From: Methylocystis sp. KS32 | GTDB taxonomy: Bacteria > Pseudomonadota > Alphaproteobacteria > Rhizobiales > Beijerinckiaceae | Length of the DNA stretch: 64,000 nucleotides | Assembly: GCA_002862095.1 (NCBI GenBank) | Contig: PHSQ01000002.1 | Coordinates: forward strand, 186,001-250,000 | Direction of reading: 5' to 3' | Shown here: one piece after another, positions 43,168 through 52,489 of the stretch | How the letters are laid out: the number at the start of each line of letters is the position of its first letter | How positions within the stretch are numbered: position 1 is the stretch's first letter | Made by a program: the position numbers and the translations under genes | Notes under the pieces: generated by a model | Seen by the model: the letters and a program-made list of their open reading frames with translations, nothing else | What the model was told of the DNA's origin: nothing | Databases searched by the model: none

Positions 43168-44462
43168 AGCCGCGCGATTCTCCGGGCCGCGGCGGCGGCG
43201 CCGTCCTCCCGCGCGACCCGGCCGGCCAGTTGCCGCGCGCGAAGCGCATATTCCGGCTCATCCAGCAACAGGCGCAGCTCTCGCGTCAGCCTCGCCGCGG
43301 CGACGTCCCGCCCCGGCAGCACGCGCGCCAGCCCGAGCCTTGCGAGACGCACCGCATTGTCCTGCTGATCGCCCAAAAATGGCGTGACGAGCTGCGGCTT
43401 GCCGGCGCGCAGCGCCTGTCCGCTGGTTCCGATCCCTCCGTGATGCGCCACCGCGAGAGCGCGCGGAAACAGCAGGGAATGCGGCACATAGGACGCCACG
43501 TGGACGCTTGCGGGCGCGGTTGCGCGCAGTCGGGCCAAATCGTCCGCATGGACCAGCAGAACCGCGCGCATCCCGAGGGTCGCCGCTGCTTGCATACAGG
43601 CGAAATAGTGCCCGGCGTGGCCGTGCGCGACAAAACTGCCCAGGGTGAACACGACCGGCGGAGAGCCTTGCGCCAGAAAGGCTTCGAGCGCCTTCGCCTC
43701 GCCTTCGTCAATCGGCGCGTTGCGATCGTGAAAGGTATGGCCGGCGATCAGCAAATCCGGCGGATGATCCGGACGAGGCGGAGCAAGCAGGCTCGAATGC
43801 AGCGCGATTGTCGCAACGCCCGGCGCGGCTCCGTGGAACAGCGCGAAAGGACCGCGCGTCGGCAGGCCGAGACCGCGCCGGAACCGCCTCAGGGGAGCCG
43901 CCCAAAGCTCGGCGAGCCGCCCTAAAACGCCGAGCAGCGCCCGGTTATAGGCCAGCGCCAGCCGCGCGCGGGGTTTCGCGATAAAAGGCGCGCGCGATCC
44001 CAGCGGCGGATCATAGCCCGAATAGAGCAGCACCGGCGACAGCGTGACGACGACGAGCGGCAGGCCGCGCCTTTCCGCGACGGCATGGGCCGCGAAGGCG
44101 ATGCTGTGCGCGACGATCGCCACGGCGTCCTCGCTCGCCGCGAGAAACTGGTCATAGGCCTCGCGCAGATGCGGGAAGATCACATCCTTGAACAGAAAGC
44201 CGTCGTCCTCGCTCATGCGCCGCGCCAGCCCGCCAAGATCGAGGCCAAGGCGATCCGTCACCTCCGCCAGATCGGGCGAAACGGGAGTAAATCCAAGCCC
44301 CGCGCTCTCCACTGCCTCGCGATAATCGGACGAGGTGGCGACGACGACCGAAAATCCCTCGCGCTGCAAGGCTTCGCCGAGCGCAATGAAGGGATGCAGA
44401 TCGCCGAGCGAGCCGAAGGTGGCGATGAGGATTTTGGGCAGCGCCGCGCGCATGAGAGACAC
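43161..44462 (-). CDS. GT1-family (UGT/MGT-like) glycosyltransferase
   Basis: 433 aa; ATG 44453 is an alternative start. GT-B fold: N-terminal 'KILIATFGSLGDLHPFIALG' and 'ALQREGFSVVVATSSDYREA', C-terminal nucleotide-sugar part 'VVFTLGSFVAHGHAG', 'VPHSLLFPRALAVAHHGGIG' and 'GKPQLVTPFLGDQQDNAVRL', the HHGGxGT...P...DQ motif of UDP-sugar transferases acting on small lipophilic molecules such as carotenoids, macrolides or hopanoids. Acceptor unknown. No close neighbours on its strand. Confidence 0.9.
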   Translation of the reverse strand: MSLMRAALPKILIATFGSLGDLHPFIALGEALQREGFSVVVATSSDYREAVESAGLGFTPVSPDLAEVTDRLGLDLGGLARRMSEDDGFLFKDVIFPHLREAYDQFLAASEDAVAIVAHSIAFAAHAVAERRGLPLVVVTLSPVLLYSGYDPPLGSRAPFIAKPRARLALAYNRALLGVLGRLAELWAAPLRRFRRGLGLPTRGPFALFHGAAPGVATIALHSSLLAPPRPDHPPDLLIAGHTFHDRNAPIDEGEAKALEAFLAQGSPPVVFTLGSFVAHGHAGHYFACMQAAATLGMRAVLLVHADDLARLRATAPASVHVASYVPHSLLFPRALAVAHHGGIGTSGQALRAGKPQLVTPFLGDQQDNAVRLARLGLARVLPGRDVAAARLTRELRLLLDEPEYALRARQLAGRVAREDGAAAAARRIARLL

Positions 44463-44729
44463 CAGTCGAGAGAAGCGTGAGTTTTAACGGAAACTGGACA
44501 AGTTGAAAAATGGCGCAAGGCCTGCGTCCTTGATGCGGCCAAAACACGCCAAGTCGCTACGCGGCATGGATAAATTGCAAGAATAACAGATCTGGCCGAA
44601 CAGCCTCCGTTCAAATCCAAATTCCGCACAACCCTGTCGCGGCTGGAGCGATTTCTTATGGCGACTCGGCAAGTGGGTGAAGCCGGCGCGGCCCCATGCT
44701 ATAGTGGCCTCCCTAAACCCGAGGTCCAA

Positions 44730-45920
44730 ATGCCCCCTTCCCCCGCGCCGGCCGAGCCCGCGCTCGTTCACGCCGCCGCCAAACCCTCGCTCGCCGGGCT
44801 CACCCGCGCCGAGTTGGCGAAAGCCTTGCGCCTGATGGAGTTGCCGGAGCGCGAATTGCGGATGCGCGTCTCGCAGCTCTGGCACTGGATTTACTTCCGA
44901 GGCGCCGCCGATTTCTCCTCGATGCTCAACGTCTCCAAAGCCATGCGCGAGCGGCTGGACGTCGCCTTTTCGCTCGAGCTTCCCGAGATCGTCGAGGAGC
45001 AGGTCTCCAGCGACGGAACGCGCAAATGGCTGCTGAGGCTTGCGCCCACGAACGTTAGCGAGAAGCCCGCCGAGATCGAATGCGTCTACATCCCCGAAAG
45101 CGACCGGGGCACGCTCTGCGTCTCCTCGCAGGTCGGCTGCACGCTAAATTGCAGCTTCTGCCACACCGGCACGCAAAGACTGGTGCGTAATCTGACGAGC
45201 AGAGAGATTGTCGGGCAGCTCATGGTCGCGCGCCGTCGGCTCGGCGATTTTCCGGGCCTGGAGCGCCCCACCGATGGACTCGTGCCTGGCGGCGAAGGCA
45301 TGCGCGCGGTTTCGAACATCGTGTTCATGGGCATGGGAGAACCCCTCTACAATCTCGAAAATGTCGAGGCCGCCATCGAGATCATGGCCGATGGAGACGG
45401 ATTGTCGCTCTCCAGGCGCCGCATCACCGTCTCGACCTCCGGCGTCGTGCCCCAAATCGGCAGGCTTGGCGAGGAATGCGGGCCGATGCTGGCGATTTCG
45501 CTCCATGCGGTGCGGGACGAATTACGCAACGAGCTGGTGCCGCTGAACAAGAAATATCCCATCGCCGAGCTGTTGCGGGCCTGCCGCGATTATCCCGGCG
45601 CCTCCAATGCGCGGCGAATTACCTTCGAATATGTGATGCTGAAGGGCGTCAACGACTCTCCCGCCGAGGCGAGGGAATTGGTGCGGCTGCTCAAGGGCGT
45701 GCCGGCCAAGATCAATCTCATTCCCTTCAATCCTTGGCCCGGCGCGCCCTACGAATGTTCCGACTGGGACACCATCGAGCGCTTCTCCGACATCGTGTTC
45801 AACGCCGGCTACGCCAGCCCGGTGCGAACGCCGCGCGGCAGGGACATTCTGGCCGCCTGCGGTCAGCTTAAAAGCGAGACGGAGAAGCTGAGGGCAAGGG
45901 CAAGGATGGTGGCGGAGTGA
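44730..45920 (+). CDS. rlmN: 23S rRNA/tRNA (adenine-C2) methyltransferase RlmN
   Basis: Radical-SAM enzyme making 2-methyladenosine in 23S rRNA A2503 and some tRNAs. 396 aa from ATG 44730, with GAGG seven bases upstream. Features: '[17 protein letters not shown]', '[18 protein letters not shown]' (CxxxCxxC cluster), '[13 protein letters not shown]' and '[11 protein letters not shown]' with the second catalytic Cys. Family-typical length. A fragment of the dispersed repeat (CTGGAGCGATTTCTTAT, near 44643) lies just upstream. Confidence 0.95.
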   Translation: MPPSPAPAEPALVHAAAKPSLAGLTRAELAKALRLMELPERELRMRVSQLWHWIYFRGAADFSSMLNVSKAMRERLDVAFSLELPEIVEEQVSSDGTRKWLLRLAPTNVSEKPAEIECVYIPESDRGTLCVSSQVGCTLNCSFCHTGTQRLVRNLTSREIVGQLMVARRRLGDFPGLERPTDGLVPGGEGMRAVSNIVFMGMGEPLYNLENVEAAIEIMADGDGLSLSRRRITVSTSGVVPQIGRLGEECGPMLAISLHAVRDELRNELVPLNKKYPIAELLRACRDYPGASNARRITFEYVMLKGVNDSPAEARELVRLLKGVPAKINLIPFNPWPGAPYECSDWDTIERFSDIVFNAGYASPVRTPRGRDILAACGQLKSETEKLRARARMVAE

Positions 45921-46270
45921 ACGCGGCCGGTGCAGGCGAGAAGGCGCTCAATGGCTAGAAGGCGACAATCCACCCTATGACTCGCGGGCCGGGCTTTCAA
46001 TTAAATGGACTGTCACTGCGACCCCAGAGTCGCGCCAACTCCCTCCCCGTCATATGTGGACGGCCTTTCGGGGCGGCGCATGGCCGCTGGCCCTGATGAA
46101 TTTCGATGGCGCGGGATCCGGATCATTGCGGCGAGCTTTATGCTCGTGACAGCTTGGCCGGGTGTTCCTGGCCTTCGGTTGGCGACCGTTGTCGTTCATC
46201 ACGTCATTTGCGCGTCTGCCAAACTCGAATAGGCTACTCTCGCTTCCTCACGACTCTTCGCGCGATCGGT
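45921..46270. other. Intergenic, decayed
   Basis: No intact gene. A 75-codon ORF at 46005-46232 has no recognisable sequence. It borders the IS110 remnant and looks like decaying mobile-element DNA. Confidence 0.4.
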
Positions 46271-46370
46271 TCACGCCCGCGCGAATGATTCCTCGCGGAA
46301 TGTTTCGCCGGTCGTCGCCACCGCCCAGATGATCCGGGCGAGCTTGTTGGCGAGCGCGCCCTTGCGCCTA
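46271..46370 (-). pseudogene. IS110-family transposase remnant (C-terminus only)
   Basis: Minus-strand frame ending at TGA 46271-46273 reads 'RKGALANKLARIIWAVATTG' then 'ETFREESFARA', the usual end of IS110 transposases (ALANKxARxIWAx). It is cut at its 5' side exactly by the dispersed repeat beginning at 46368. Confidence 0.65.
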
Positions 46371-46496
46371 GAACGCTTTCCGACCAGACGGAATCGTCTG
46401 GTAGATTAAGAAATCGCTCCAGATTCAAAAAGCTGGAGCAAAATCTAATCGAAAAAGTCTAACAACTTTTTCGGATTTTGCTCTAGCCGCGCCGCG
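46368..46496 (-). repeat. Dispersed ~115-bp inverted-repeat element, minus orientation
   Basis: From CTAGAACGCTTTCCGACCAG to GGATTTTGCTCTAG. Termini CTAGA/TCTAG-like; same internal hairpins as 41610-41727. It carries a small variation, GGTAGATTAAGAAATC instead of GGTCGATAAGAAATC. It abuts the IS110 remnant, as if inserted into it. Confidence 0.82.
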
Positions 46497-46536
46497 CAAC
46501 AACGTAGTGGCTCGGTTGCGTTAGATTCGCAAACCG

Positions 46537-46956
46537 ATGCTACCGGAGAACCGCCGGCGACCCCCGCAAGGCGCTCGCTCACTGTGGCGCTATGAAAAGC
46601 GCGCGTCGCGAGCGGCTTGCTCCGCCCCAGCTACACCACTGCTGGGGACACGATCTCGGCGCGCCGCGAAGCTTTACGCAGCAGGGCGGTATTTCCTGTG
46701 TCGGCGCCGCCTCGGGCTTGCCTACGCCAGCCAGAACCAAAACGCCCGGGGTCGGGCGCAGTCGCGCGCCTCAATGACAAGAAAGCGCATTACCCGCGAT
46801 GCGGACATCACAGCGCCGCTCCCGTTCGTGAAGCCGAAGCACATGCACTGGCCAAGCTTCAGTCGCCTTCACGCCGAAACCGACAGGGCGCAGGCGCAGG
46901 TTCGCGCGGCTTTCGTCACACAGAGATGGAGAATGTATCGACTAACCGGGCATTAA
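46537..46956 (+). pseudogene. Decayed hypothetical protein of plasmid/phage type
   Basis: In frame are 'LYAAGRYFLCRRRLGLAYAS', 'QNQNARGRAQSRA' and 'FVKPKHMHWPSFSRLHAE'. These match a widespread accessory protein family with 'FxCRxCxGLAYxSQxE...RAxKIRMRLGG...PxxPKGMHWxTYxRL', here with the second zinc-type Cys lost (CRRR for CRxC) and the RMRLGG part scrambled. The N-terminal half is missing. Probably non-functional. Confidence 0.55.
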
Positions 46957-47215
46957 GCTTGGCGAGCCGAGTTTGTGGACCAAGCCGCGCTGGTCGCGCC
47001 GAACATTATGATATTATTGGATTATGCTGATATTTTTGGTGCCCCTGGCCAGCGTCGAAGCGCTCTAGTTCTTCCTTTTATTTCAATTTGTTATGATTCA
47101 GCATGAGAATACAGCCTTACATAAAACCTTACAATCGGCCCGCGGAGCCCCGACCGTCGCGACGAAAATGCCGACGACGATCTGACGGGCTCCAGGCTTG
47201 TTCTTCGCCCCTCTG
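46957..47215. other. Intergenic, no gene seen
   Basis: AT-richer than its flanks around 47000-47110. No ORF, tRNA or strong hairpin recognised. Confidence 0.35.
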
Positions 47216-47551
47216 TCAGCGGTAATAGGGAGGCGTCGCAGGCTGCGCCGGCGCGGTCGCCGCACCCGCCAGCCCTCTCGCCGCCGCGCCAGGAGCCCCG
47301 CTGGAAAGCGTCGTAGGCTGCGCCGGCCCGGTCGCCGCACCCGCGAGCCCGCCCGCCGTCGAGCCAGGAGCCCCGCCGGCGAGCGGCGCGGTCGTATTGC
47401 CGCCAGACGCCAGCGCGTCGAGGCCGCCCACCGCCGCGCCGTCAACGACGCGCCCCGTAGGAGAGTTGCAGCCAAAGAGCGGCGCCGTCGCCGTCAGCGC
47501 CGCCGCTACAGCGACCGCTCTCATGCCTTGGCTGATGTGAGTATTTTTCAT
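47216..47551 (-). CDS. Small Gly/Ala-rich putative lipoprotein
   Basis: 111 aa. Signal sequence 'MRAVAVAAALTATAPLFGC' ends in a lipobox-like LFGC, so Cys28 is probably lipidated. The mature part is a low-complexity double repeat of 'GGLAGAATGPAQPTT' / 'RGLAGAATAPAQPAT'. No homology recognised. Function unknown; a glycine-rich outer-membrane or periplasmic linker protein is conceivable. Confidence 0.6.
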   Translation of the reverse strand: MKNTHISQGMRAVAVAAALTATAPLFGCNSPTGRVVDGAAVGGLDALASGGNTTAPLAGGAPGSTAGGLAGAATGPAQPTTLSSGAPGAAARGLAGAATAPAQPATPPYYR

Positions 47552-47877
47552 CTTGAGGCCTTATGTTCGTTTTCGAGTCATGCGAGGGCCTGACAAAAGA
47601 CCGGGGCCGGTGCGCGAACAATAAATCCCATCGTGGTTAACAAAGATTTGCCGCCAGTCAGCCCGCCTTAACGGGAAGCTTTAGGCGATGCGGTTGTCCA
47701 GGGGGGTCGTCGACGAATCAGGGGTTGGCTTCGATCGCGGCGACGCGTTTACTCAGACGCTCGATAATCTCCGCCTGCGCCAAGAACCTCCAATGCGGTG
47801 ACTGAAATCCTGTTTCGCGTTACGAAGTTTGCTGGGATTGATCCATTGTATCGACGGCTGGGATGGCCCCAGAGTTC
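47552..47877. other. Intergenic with a possible gene fragment
   Basis: A minus-strand frame from about 47814 to a TGA at 47718-47720 reads 'SPHWRFLAQAEIIERLSKRV' then 'AAIEANP'. It looks like the helical end of a real protein but has no start. The rest holds nothing recognisable. Confidence 0.35.
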
Positions 47878-49071
47878 CTATCCGCCCAATCGCGCCAGCG
47901 AAGCTGTTTTATGATTGTAGACGTAGTCGGAAATCGTGCCGTCCTTGATCCGCTCAACGACCTCGTCGATGGCGAATAACGGAGCCAGGAACCATTCCCT
48001 TGGCGTAACAGTCCGCCCGAAACGGTCCTTGATTTCGATATCGAGCTTAGAGGCGCCAAAGACGCGGTGAATCACATTTTCGAGTCTCACGCGATCGATG
48101 TTGTAAAGTTCGTAGGTCGCGACAATCTCGACATCGGCCATGAGAAAGGTCGGGTCCAGGCGCGCGTTGGCGATGCGGCGCTCGACGCCGCCGCCGGTGA
48201 CGCCGATCTTGTGCAGCACGTCGCGATGAGCGACGACAGAGGGGTGATCCGACTTGCTTCGCAGCACATAAATGACGCCGCTCGCCTCGTCTCCTTCTTC
48301 GCTCCGTTCGCCGAATAATGGACCTGCCGACGGCTCGACGATACGGCGGCCAGCCGGGTCCTGCTGGAGCGCCTTTTGAAGCGACCGCATGAGCAAATTG
48401 CTCTCGGTCCCATTGTCGAAAATCACGCGAAGCCGGGCGTCGATGTTGCCGTGCTCGTTGGTGAAAGGCTCTTCCATCGCCGCGACATAGGCTTTCTGGC
48501 CGCCAAGGATATAGAAGCGGCCATGAGCGATTTCGGACTTGCGCTCGAACCGCCTTGTCTGTCGCAGGCCGGCGCCGATCTCTTTCTGGACCGCCTCGAA
48601 AAGCGGCCTGAAACGGTCGAAATCCACGCACTTCTGGCGATTGGCGATCTCCTCCGCCACACGCTTCTCGGCGGCGGAACGCACATGCCGAAGTTGGGTG
48701 ATGTCCGCCGGCGCGACGCCTTCCACCCCGAGCTGCGCCAAGAGCCCGGCGTCGTCGAGTTCGTCTGGATCGCTGGCGAGAGAAAGCCCCGCCCCCGCCA
48801 AAAGTCCCTGGCGATCGAGCGGTTCAACCAGGGCGAAGCAATCCTCCTGCTCGCGAATGCGATCGAGGCGCACGGCGTAAAGCCGCTCGAAAATGTCGCA
48901 CCCCTCGCCATGCTGCGGCGCGCGCCCATGCTGCTCCACGAAACGCTGAATTTCCTCGAAGCCGGCGATAATCCGTTCCTCTCGGGGCGTCCGGTTCGCG
49001 TCCTTCTTCGTCCCGGCGTCGACGCCAAGCTCTTCGAGAAGCGCGCTATCGTCATCGGTGAACTTAGACAC
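47878..49071 (-). CDS. GIY-YIG nuclease family protein, helicase-associated
   Basis: 397 aa. The C-terminal third is a GIY-YIG/T5orf172-type domain: 'GVIYVLRSKSDHPSVVAHRD', 'VLHKIGVTGGGVERRIANAR' and 'RVRLENVIHRVFGASKLDIE', giving the Tyr, the IGxT-Arg element and the metal-binding Glu. The N-terminal part is helical with acidic regions ('DDDSALLEELGVDAG', 'EEIQRFVEQHGRAPQHGEG') and probably binds DNA or the helicase. Its start overlaps the helicase stop by 8 bp, so the two are translated together. Candidate effector nuclease of the operon. Confidence 0.8.
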   Translation of the reverse strand: MSKFTDDDSALLEELGVDAGTKKDANRTPREERIIAGFEEIQRFVEQHGRAPQHGEGCDIFERLYAVRLDRIREQEDCFALVEPLDRQGLLAGAGLSLASDPDELDDAGLLAQLGVEGVAPADITQLRHVRSAAEKRVAEEIANRQKCVDFDRFRPLFEAVQKEIGAGLRQTRRFERKSEIAHGRFYILGGQKAYVAAMEEPFTNEHGNIDARLRVIFDNGTESNLLMRSLQKALQQDPAGRRIVEPSAGPLFGERSEEGDEASGVIYVLRSKSDHPSVVAHRDVLHKIGVTGGGVERRIANARLDPTFLMADVEIVATYELYNIDRVRLENVIHRVFGASKLDIEIKDRFGRTVTPREWFLAPLFAIDEVVERIKDGTISDYVYNHKTASLARLGG

Positions 49072-51169
49072 GCGCCGCCTCCGCCTTCATGCGCTGAAGA
49101 TAGGCCACGCCCTCGGCCATCCGTTTTTCCCAGACGTCGGGCGACGTGATCGAAGGCAGTCGGCCCCGCTCCTGCTTGAACTTCAAGGCTAGTTTGGCAA
49201 GTTCGCGCGCCTTATCCATGGTGAGGTTCACCCGCCTGGCCCCGATCACGGCCGCGACCTGTTTCAGGCTTTCCTCGCTCATGGTCTTGGCGAGGATGGC
49301 GTAGGCTTCGCCGAACGGGTTGATGTGGTCGATCATGTCGATGTCCATCTTGCGCATGTCGATCGCGAACTTACGAACGCCGTCGACAAAGGCGGTATTG
49401 GCGCCTGCTTCGCCGTCTCCGCCAGCGGTGGCCTCTTCCTTGGCCTTCTGGGTAAAGTTGAGGGCGGCGACGGCGTGTTGACGCACCGCCTCCCGATCCT
49501 CTTCATCCAGGTCGGGGAACTTGTCCTTGACGATCTTGCCCATGCGAAGCTGTGTCAGTTCTTCCGCTATGGTTTCGCCGCCAGCGTGCTCGCCATCGAA
49601 CAGGCCGCGAGCGATCGTCGTCTTGTCCTGCACGAAGGCCGCGATCACCTCGTTCAAGTCCTGCCGGCAGATGCGCTGCGCCTCCTCGCTCTTGGGCGCG
49701 ACGAGCCCCTTGATCTCGATCTCGAACTTGCCAGACTCCTCGTTGAAGCCGACATTGCACTTGTTCGGATCGTAGCCGCCCGCGCCATAGTCGAAGCCCG
49801 CTGTCGGCCCGCTCCGCGGATTCTTCGGCTTGAACTCGAAGCGCGGGGCGAGCACCTGCTCCATCAGCAGGCTGGCGGCGATGGCCTTCAACGTGTCGTT
49901 CACGGCCTCGGTGACGAACTCCTCGGAAGCGTCCGGCTGGGCGATCAGATTGGTGAAGCGCGCGCGGATCTTGTTCGGCGCGTCGCGGGTGACGCGTCCG
50001 ATGATTTGCACGATTTCGGTGAGGCTGGAGCGATAGCCGACCGTCAGCGCGTGTTGGCACCAGATCCAGTCGAAGCCTTCCTTCGCCATGCCAAGGGCGA
50101 TGATGATGTCCACATAGTCCCGGTTGTTCTTCTGGCTCGAATCCTTCAACGCAGCGGAGACCCGGTCGCGCTTGGCCGGATCGTCGTCGACCAGATCGGC
50201 GATCCGGAGGATACGGCCCGCTGGGGTTTTCACCAACTGGAAGCCGGTCACGGGGTCGACGCCCTGCCATTCGCCCAACTCTTCGATAATGTGCTCGACT
50301 TCCCTGATCTTGTCCCTGGTGCTCTCGCGCGAATTGACGCTCGGAATGTGGACGATGGTTTTCTCGGCCGGGTCGATGACTTTCATGATGTCGTCGGCAT
50401 AAGAGCCGGCGTAGAAGAAATAGCCGATGTCGAGCCGCTTCAGATGTTCGTAGCCATTGAGCTGCTCATAATAGGTGTAGGTGAAGGTATCGAACTTCGC
50501 CTCGTCCTCCGGAGCGAGGACGGCGTCGGCGTCGCCGCGGAAATAGGAGCCGGTCATCGCCACGATATGCACGCGGTCGCGGGCGATGAATTGGCCAAGA
50601 TGCAGCCCGAGCTTGTTGCCGGGGTTGGCGGAGACGTGGTGAAACTCGTCGACGGCGATGAGGCGGCCGTCGAAGGCTTCCACCCCGAACCTCTCCACGG
50701 CGAAGCGGAAGGTCGCATGGGTGCAGACCAGCGCCTTGTCGCCGCTTTTGAGGAAAGCGCCCAGCGCGTTGACCTTGCCGCCATTATCGTTGCCGGGGGC
50801 GTCGCACAGGTTCCATTTCGGCTCGACACGCCAGTCGGCCCAAAAGCCGCCCTGGCTCAACGGCTCGTCGTGGAAGCTCGCGCCAATGGATTTCTCCGGC
50901 ACGACGATGATCGCCTGTTTGACGCCCTGATTGGCGAGCTTGTCGAGGGCGATAAACATCAGCGCCCGGCTCTTGCCCGAGGCGGGCGGCGATTTGATCA
51001 GCAGATATTGCTCGCCCCGCTTCTCGTAGGCGCGCTCCTGCATCGACCGCATGCCGAACTCGTTGACCTTGGTCGATCTGCGGTTGCTGGCGTAGGAGAC
51101 TGAAACGGAAGGAACGGATTTCTGGTCAATAGTCATGCATTCGCCTTCGGCCCATTTGGATGTTAGCAT
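49064..51169 (-). CDS. SF2 DEAD/DEAH-type helicase of a restriction-like operon
   Basis: 701 aa from ATG 51169 (ATG 51136 is equally possible; both have AAGG seven bases upstream). Motif I 'LLIKSPPASGKSRALMFIAL', Ia region 'QAIIVVPEKSIGASF', motif II 'LIAVDEFHHVS' (DEFH), motif III 'IVAMTGSYFRGD', motifs V-VI 'VGYRSSLTEIVQIIGRVTRD'. Architecture resembles the Res helicase of type III and related systems but with no nuclease domain; the C-terminal 200 residues are helical. The GIY-YIG gene follows with overlapping codons, supplying a nuclease in trans. Confidence 0.85.
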   Translation of the reverse strand: MLTSKWAEGECMTIDQKSVPSVSVSYASNRRSTKVNEFGMRSMQERAYEKRGEQYLLIKSPPASGKSRALMFIALDKLANQGVKQAIIVVPEKSIGASFHDEPLSQGGFWADWRVEPKWNLCDAPGNDNGGKVNALGAFLKSGDKALVCTHATFRFAVERFGVEAFDGRLIAVDEFHHVSANPGNKLGLHLGQFIARDRVHIVAMTGSYFRGDADAVLAPEDEAKFDTFTYTYYEQLNGYEHLKRLDIGYFFYAGSYADDIMKVIDPAEKTIVHIPSVNSRESTRDKIREVEHIIEELGEWQGVDPVTGFQLVKTPAGRILRIADLVDDDPAKRDRVSAALKDSSQKNNRDYVDIIIALGMAKEGFDWIWCQHALTVGYRSSLTEIVQIIGRVTRDAPNKIRARFTNLIAQPDASEEFVTEAVNDTLKAIAASLLMEQVLAPRFEFKPKNPRSGPTAGFDYGAGGYDPNKCNVGFNEESGKFEIEIKGLVAPKSEEAQRICRQDLNEVIAAFVQDKTTIARGLFDGEHAGGETIAEELTQLRMGKIVKDKFPDLDEEDREAVRQHAVAALNFTQKAKEEATAGGDGEAGANTAFVDGVRKFAIDMRKMDIDMIDHINPFGEAYAILAKTMSEESLKQVAAVIGARRVNLTMDKARELAKLALKFKQERGRLPSITSPDVWEKRMAEGVAYLQRMKAEAARV

Positions 51170-51232
51170 AGCGCTACCTTCGCGCTTCGCGTCTTCAATA
51201 CACCAAAGCTGAACAGTGCGGCGACACGGCGT

Positions 51233-51506
51233 TCAGCTTTTGGTGCATACATACTTAGCAGTCTCTAGGTCGCCGTATTCGTCAATATGAGTCATAAGCG
51301 GCTCGTTTGCGACAGAAAGCTTGGTAAAAAAATATGTGAACCCACCGTATCCCCCATATGAATTCTTGGCGTTCATCTCTCCGCAAACCATCGTTAAATC
51401 TTGTCCTTGATACCGGAAGCCATACAGATTGCGAAATTGTGCCGAACTTGGATCTTTTAAATCATGGCTGGCGACCTCTTTTGCTACAGTCATCTGCTGG
51501 GCGGTA
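51233..51506 (-). pseudogene. 3' fragment of a hypothetical gene cut by the IS element
   Basis: From the IS edge the frame reads 'TAQQMTVAKEVASHDLKDPS', 'SAQFRNLYGFRYQGQDLTM', 'VCGEMNAKNSYGGYGGFTY', ending 'LETAKYVCTKS'. This resembles small secreted proteins with 'LKDPxSAxFR...VCGxVNAKNSxGGYxGF'. The in-frame codons upstream belong to the IS, and no start or signal peptide is found in the DNA on the other side of the IS (beyond 52571). AT-richer than neighbours. Original function unknown. Confidence 0.6.
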
Positions 51507-51524
51507 AGAGTCTGTCCGCGAACA

Positions 51525-52489
51525 TCATGTTGGATTGCATAGCTTTCTGAGCATGAGGCGGATTGAGGCGATGCGCAGAAATGCGAGCGCCTTTCGGTTG
51601 AGGCATTCCCAATCCTTAGGAGACCCAGCCAAATAAGTGCTTCAACTTTCCGGGACACGTTGCCAGCCTTGTAGGCCGGAAATCAGGCACCCGGCGCGTC
51701 TGAGTCCTCCCGACCTGATTCACTTATTTGGCCGCCTTGCCTTAGCCAATCTTCGACACCGACCGAGCCAGGAAAAAGTTCGTTCGACGACCCACCGCCT
51801 TGGCAAGACCTCGAAGCCTTTCGCTGTGTCAGAACGCTTGACGATTTCCGTCACGAGGCTTGGCAAAGCTTTCTTCTGCGCCTCGCAAAAGATTGGTCCC
51901 TGATATCCGCCATCGGCGAACAGCTTTTGCAGAAACGGAAATCTCCCAAACATTGTGCGCAGAACAAGAACGCCGCCGTCTCGATCCTGAATGTCGGCCG
52001 GATGAACGATCGCATGAAGCAGCAGGCCTATCGTGTCGACGAGAATATGCCGCTTCTTGCCGTTGATCTTCTTGCCCGCATCATAGCCGTGCGGATCAAT
52101 GCAGCGCCCCCTTTTTCCGCCGCTTTCACGCTCTGGCTGTCGATGACGGCGGCGGTCGGGCTGGCGTCACGCCCGGCGGCCTCGCGACACTTCACGTAAA
52201 GCGCGTGGTGGAGACGATCGAGCGTGCCGTCATAGGTCCAAAGGTCGAAATAGCCGTAAACTGTGCTCTTGGGCGGCAAATCCTTCGGGATCGCGCGCCA
52301 CTGACAGCCCGTCGAGAGAACATACATGAGTCCGTTCACGACCTGCCGCATGTCCACCCTGCGCTTGCCGCCGCCGCGCTTTGCCGGCGGGATCAAGGGG
52401 GCGATCAATGCCCACTCCGCGTCCGTGACGTCGCTGGGATAACGCAGACCGCTACGGTCGTAGCGCGCGCGATTTTCGTTCGTCCACAT
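51525..52489 (-). pseudogene. IS5-family transposase, disrupted
   Basis: Frame A from ATG 52489: 'YPSDVTDAEWALIAPLIPPA', 'VNGLMYVLSTGCQWRAIPKD' and 'AAVIDSQSVKAAEKGG' (first catalytic Asp). At the AAAAAGGGGG run near 52110 a frameshift, programmed in this family, leads to 'CIDPHGYDAGKKINGKKRH', 'FADGGYQGPIF' (second Asp) and 'WVVERTFSWLGRCRRLAK' (Glu). After LAK a 126-bp insertion brings a stop; beyond it the frame resumes as 'DWECLNRKALAFLRIASIRL' and 'MLRKLCNPT'. The last 30 residues are therefore lost, and the element is probably inactive. Confidence 0.85.
51620..51740. mobile_element. 121-bp MITE-like insertion inside the IS transposase
   Basis: Flanked by a 5-bp duplication CTTAG (51615-51619 and 51741-51745). 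Ends are inverted: GAGACCCAGCCAAATAAGTG at one side and GCAAGGCGGCCAAATAAGTG at the other, sharing 12 perfect inner bases (GCCAAATAAGTG). Removing it plus one CTTAG restores the transposase frame exactly. Confidence 0.82.

Noticed and set aside
49325-51103. 592-codon plus-strand ORF opposite the helicase gene
   Set aside because: It lies wholly antisense to a gene with intact helicase motifs; its composition (Val/Asp/Leu/Arg/Ala) is the usual shadow of GC-rich coding DNA.
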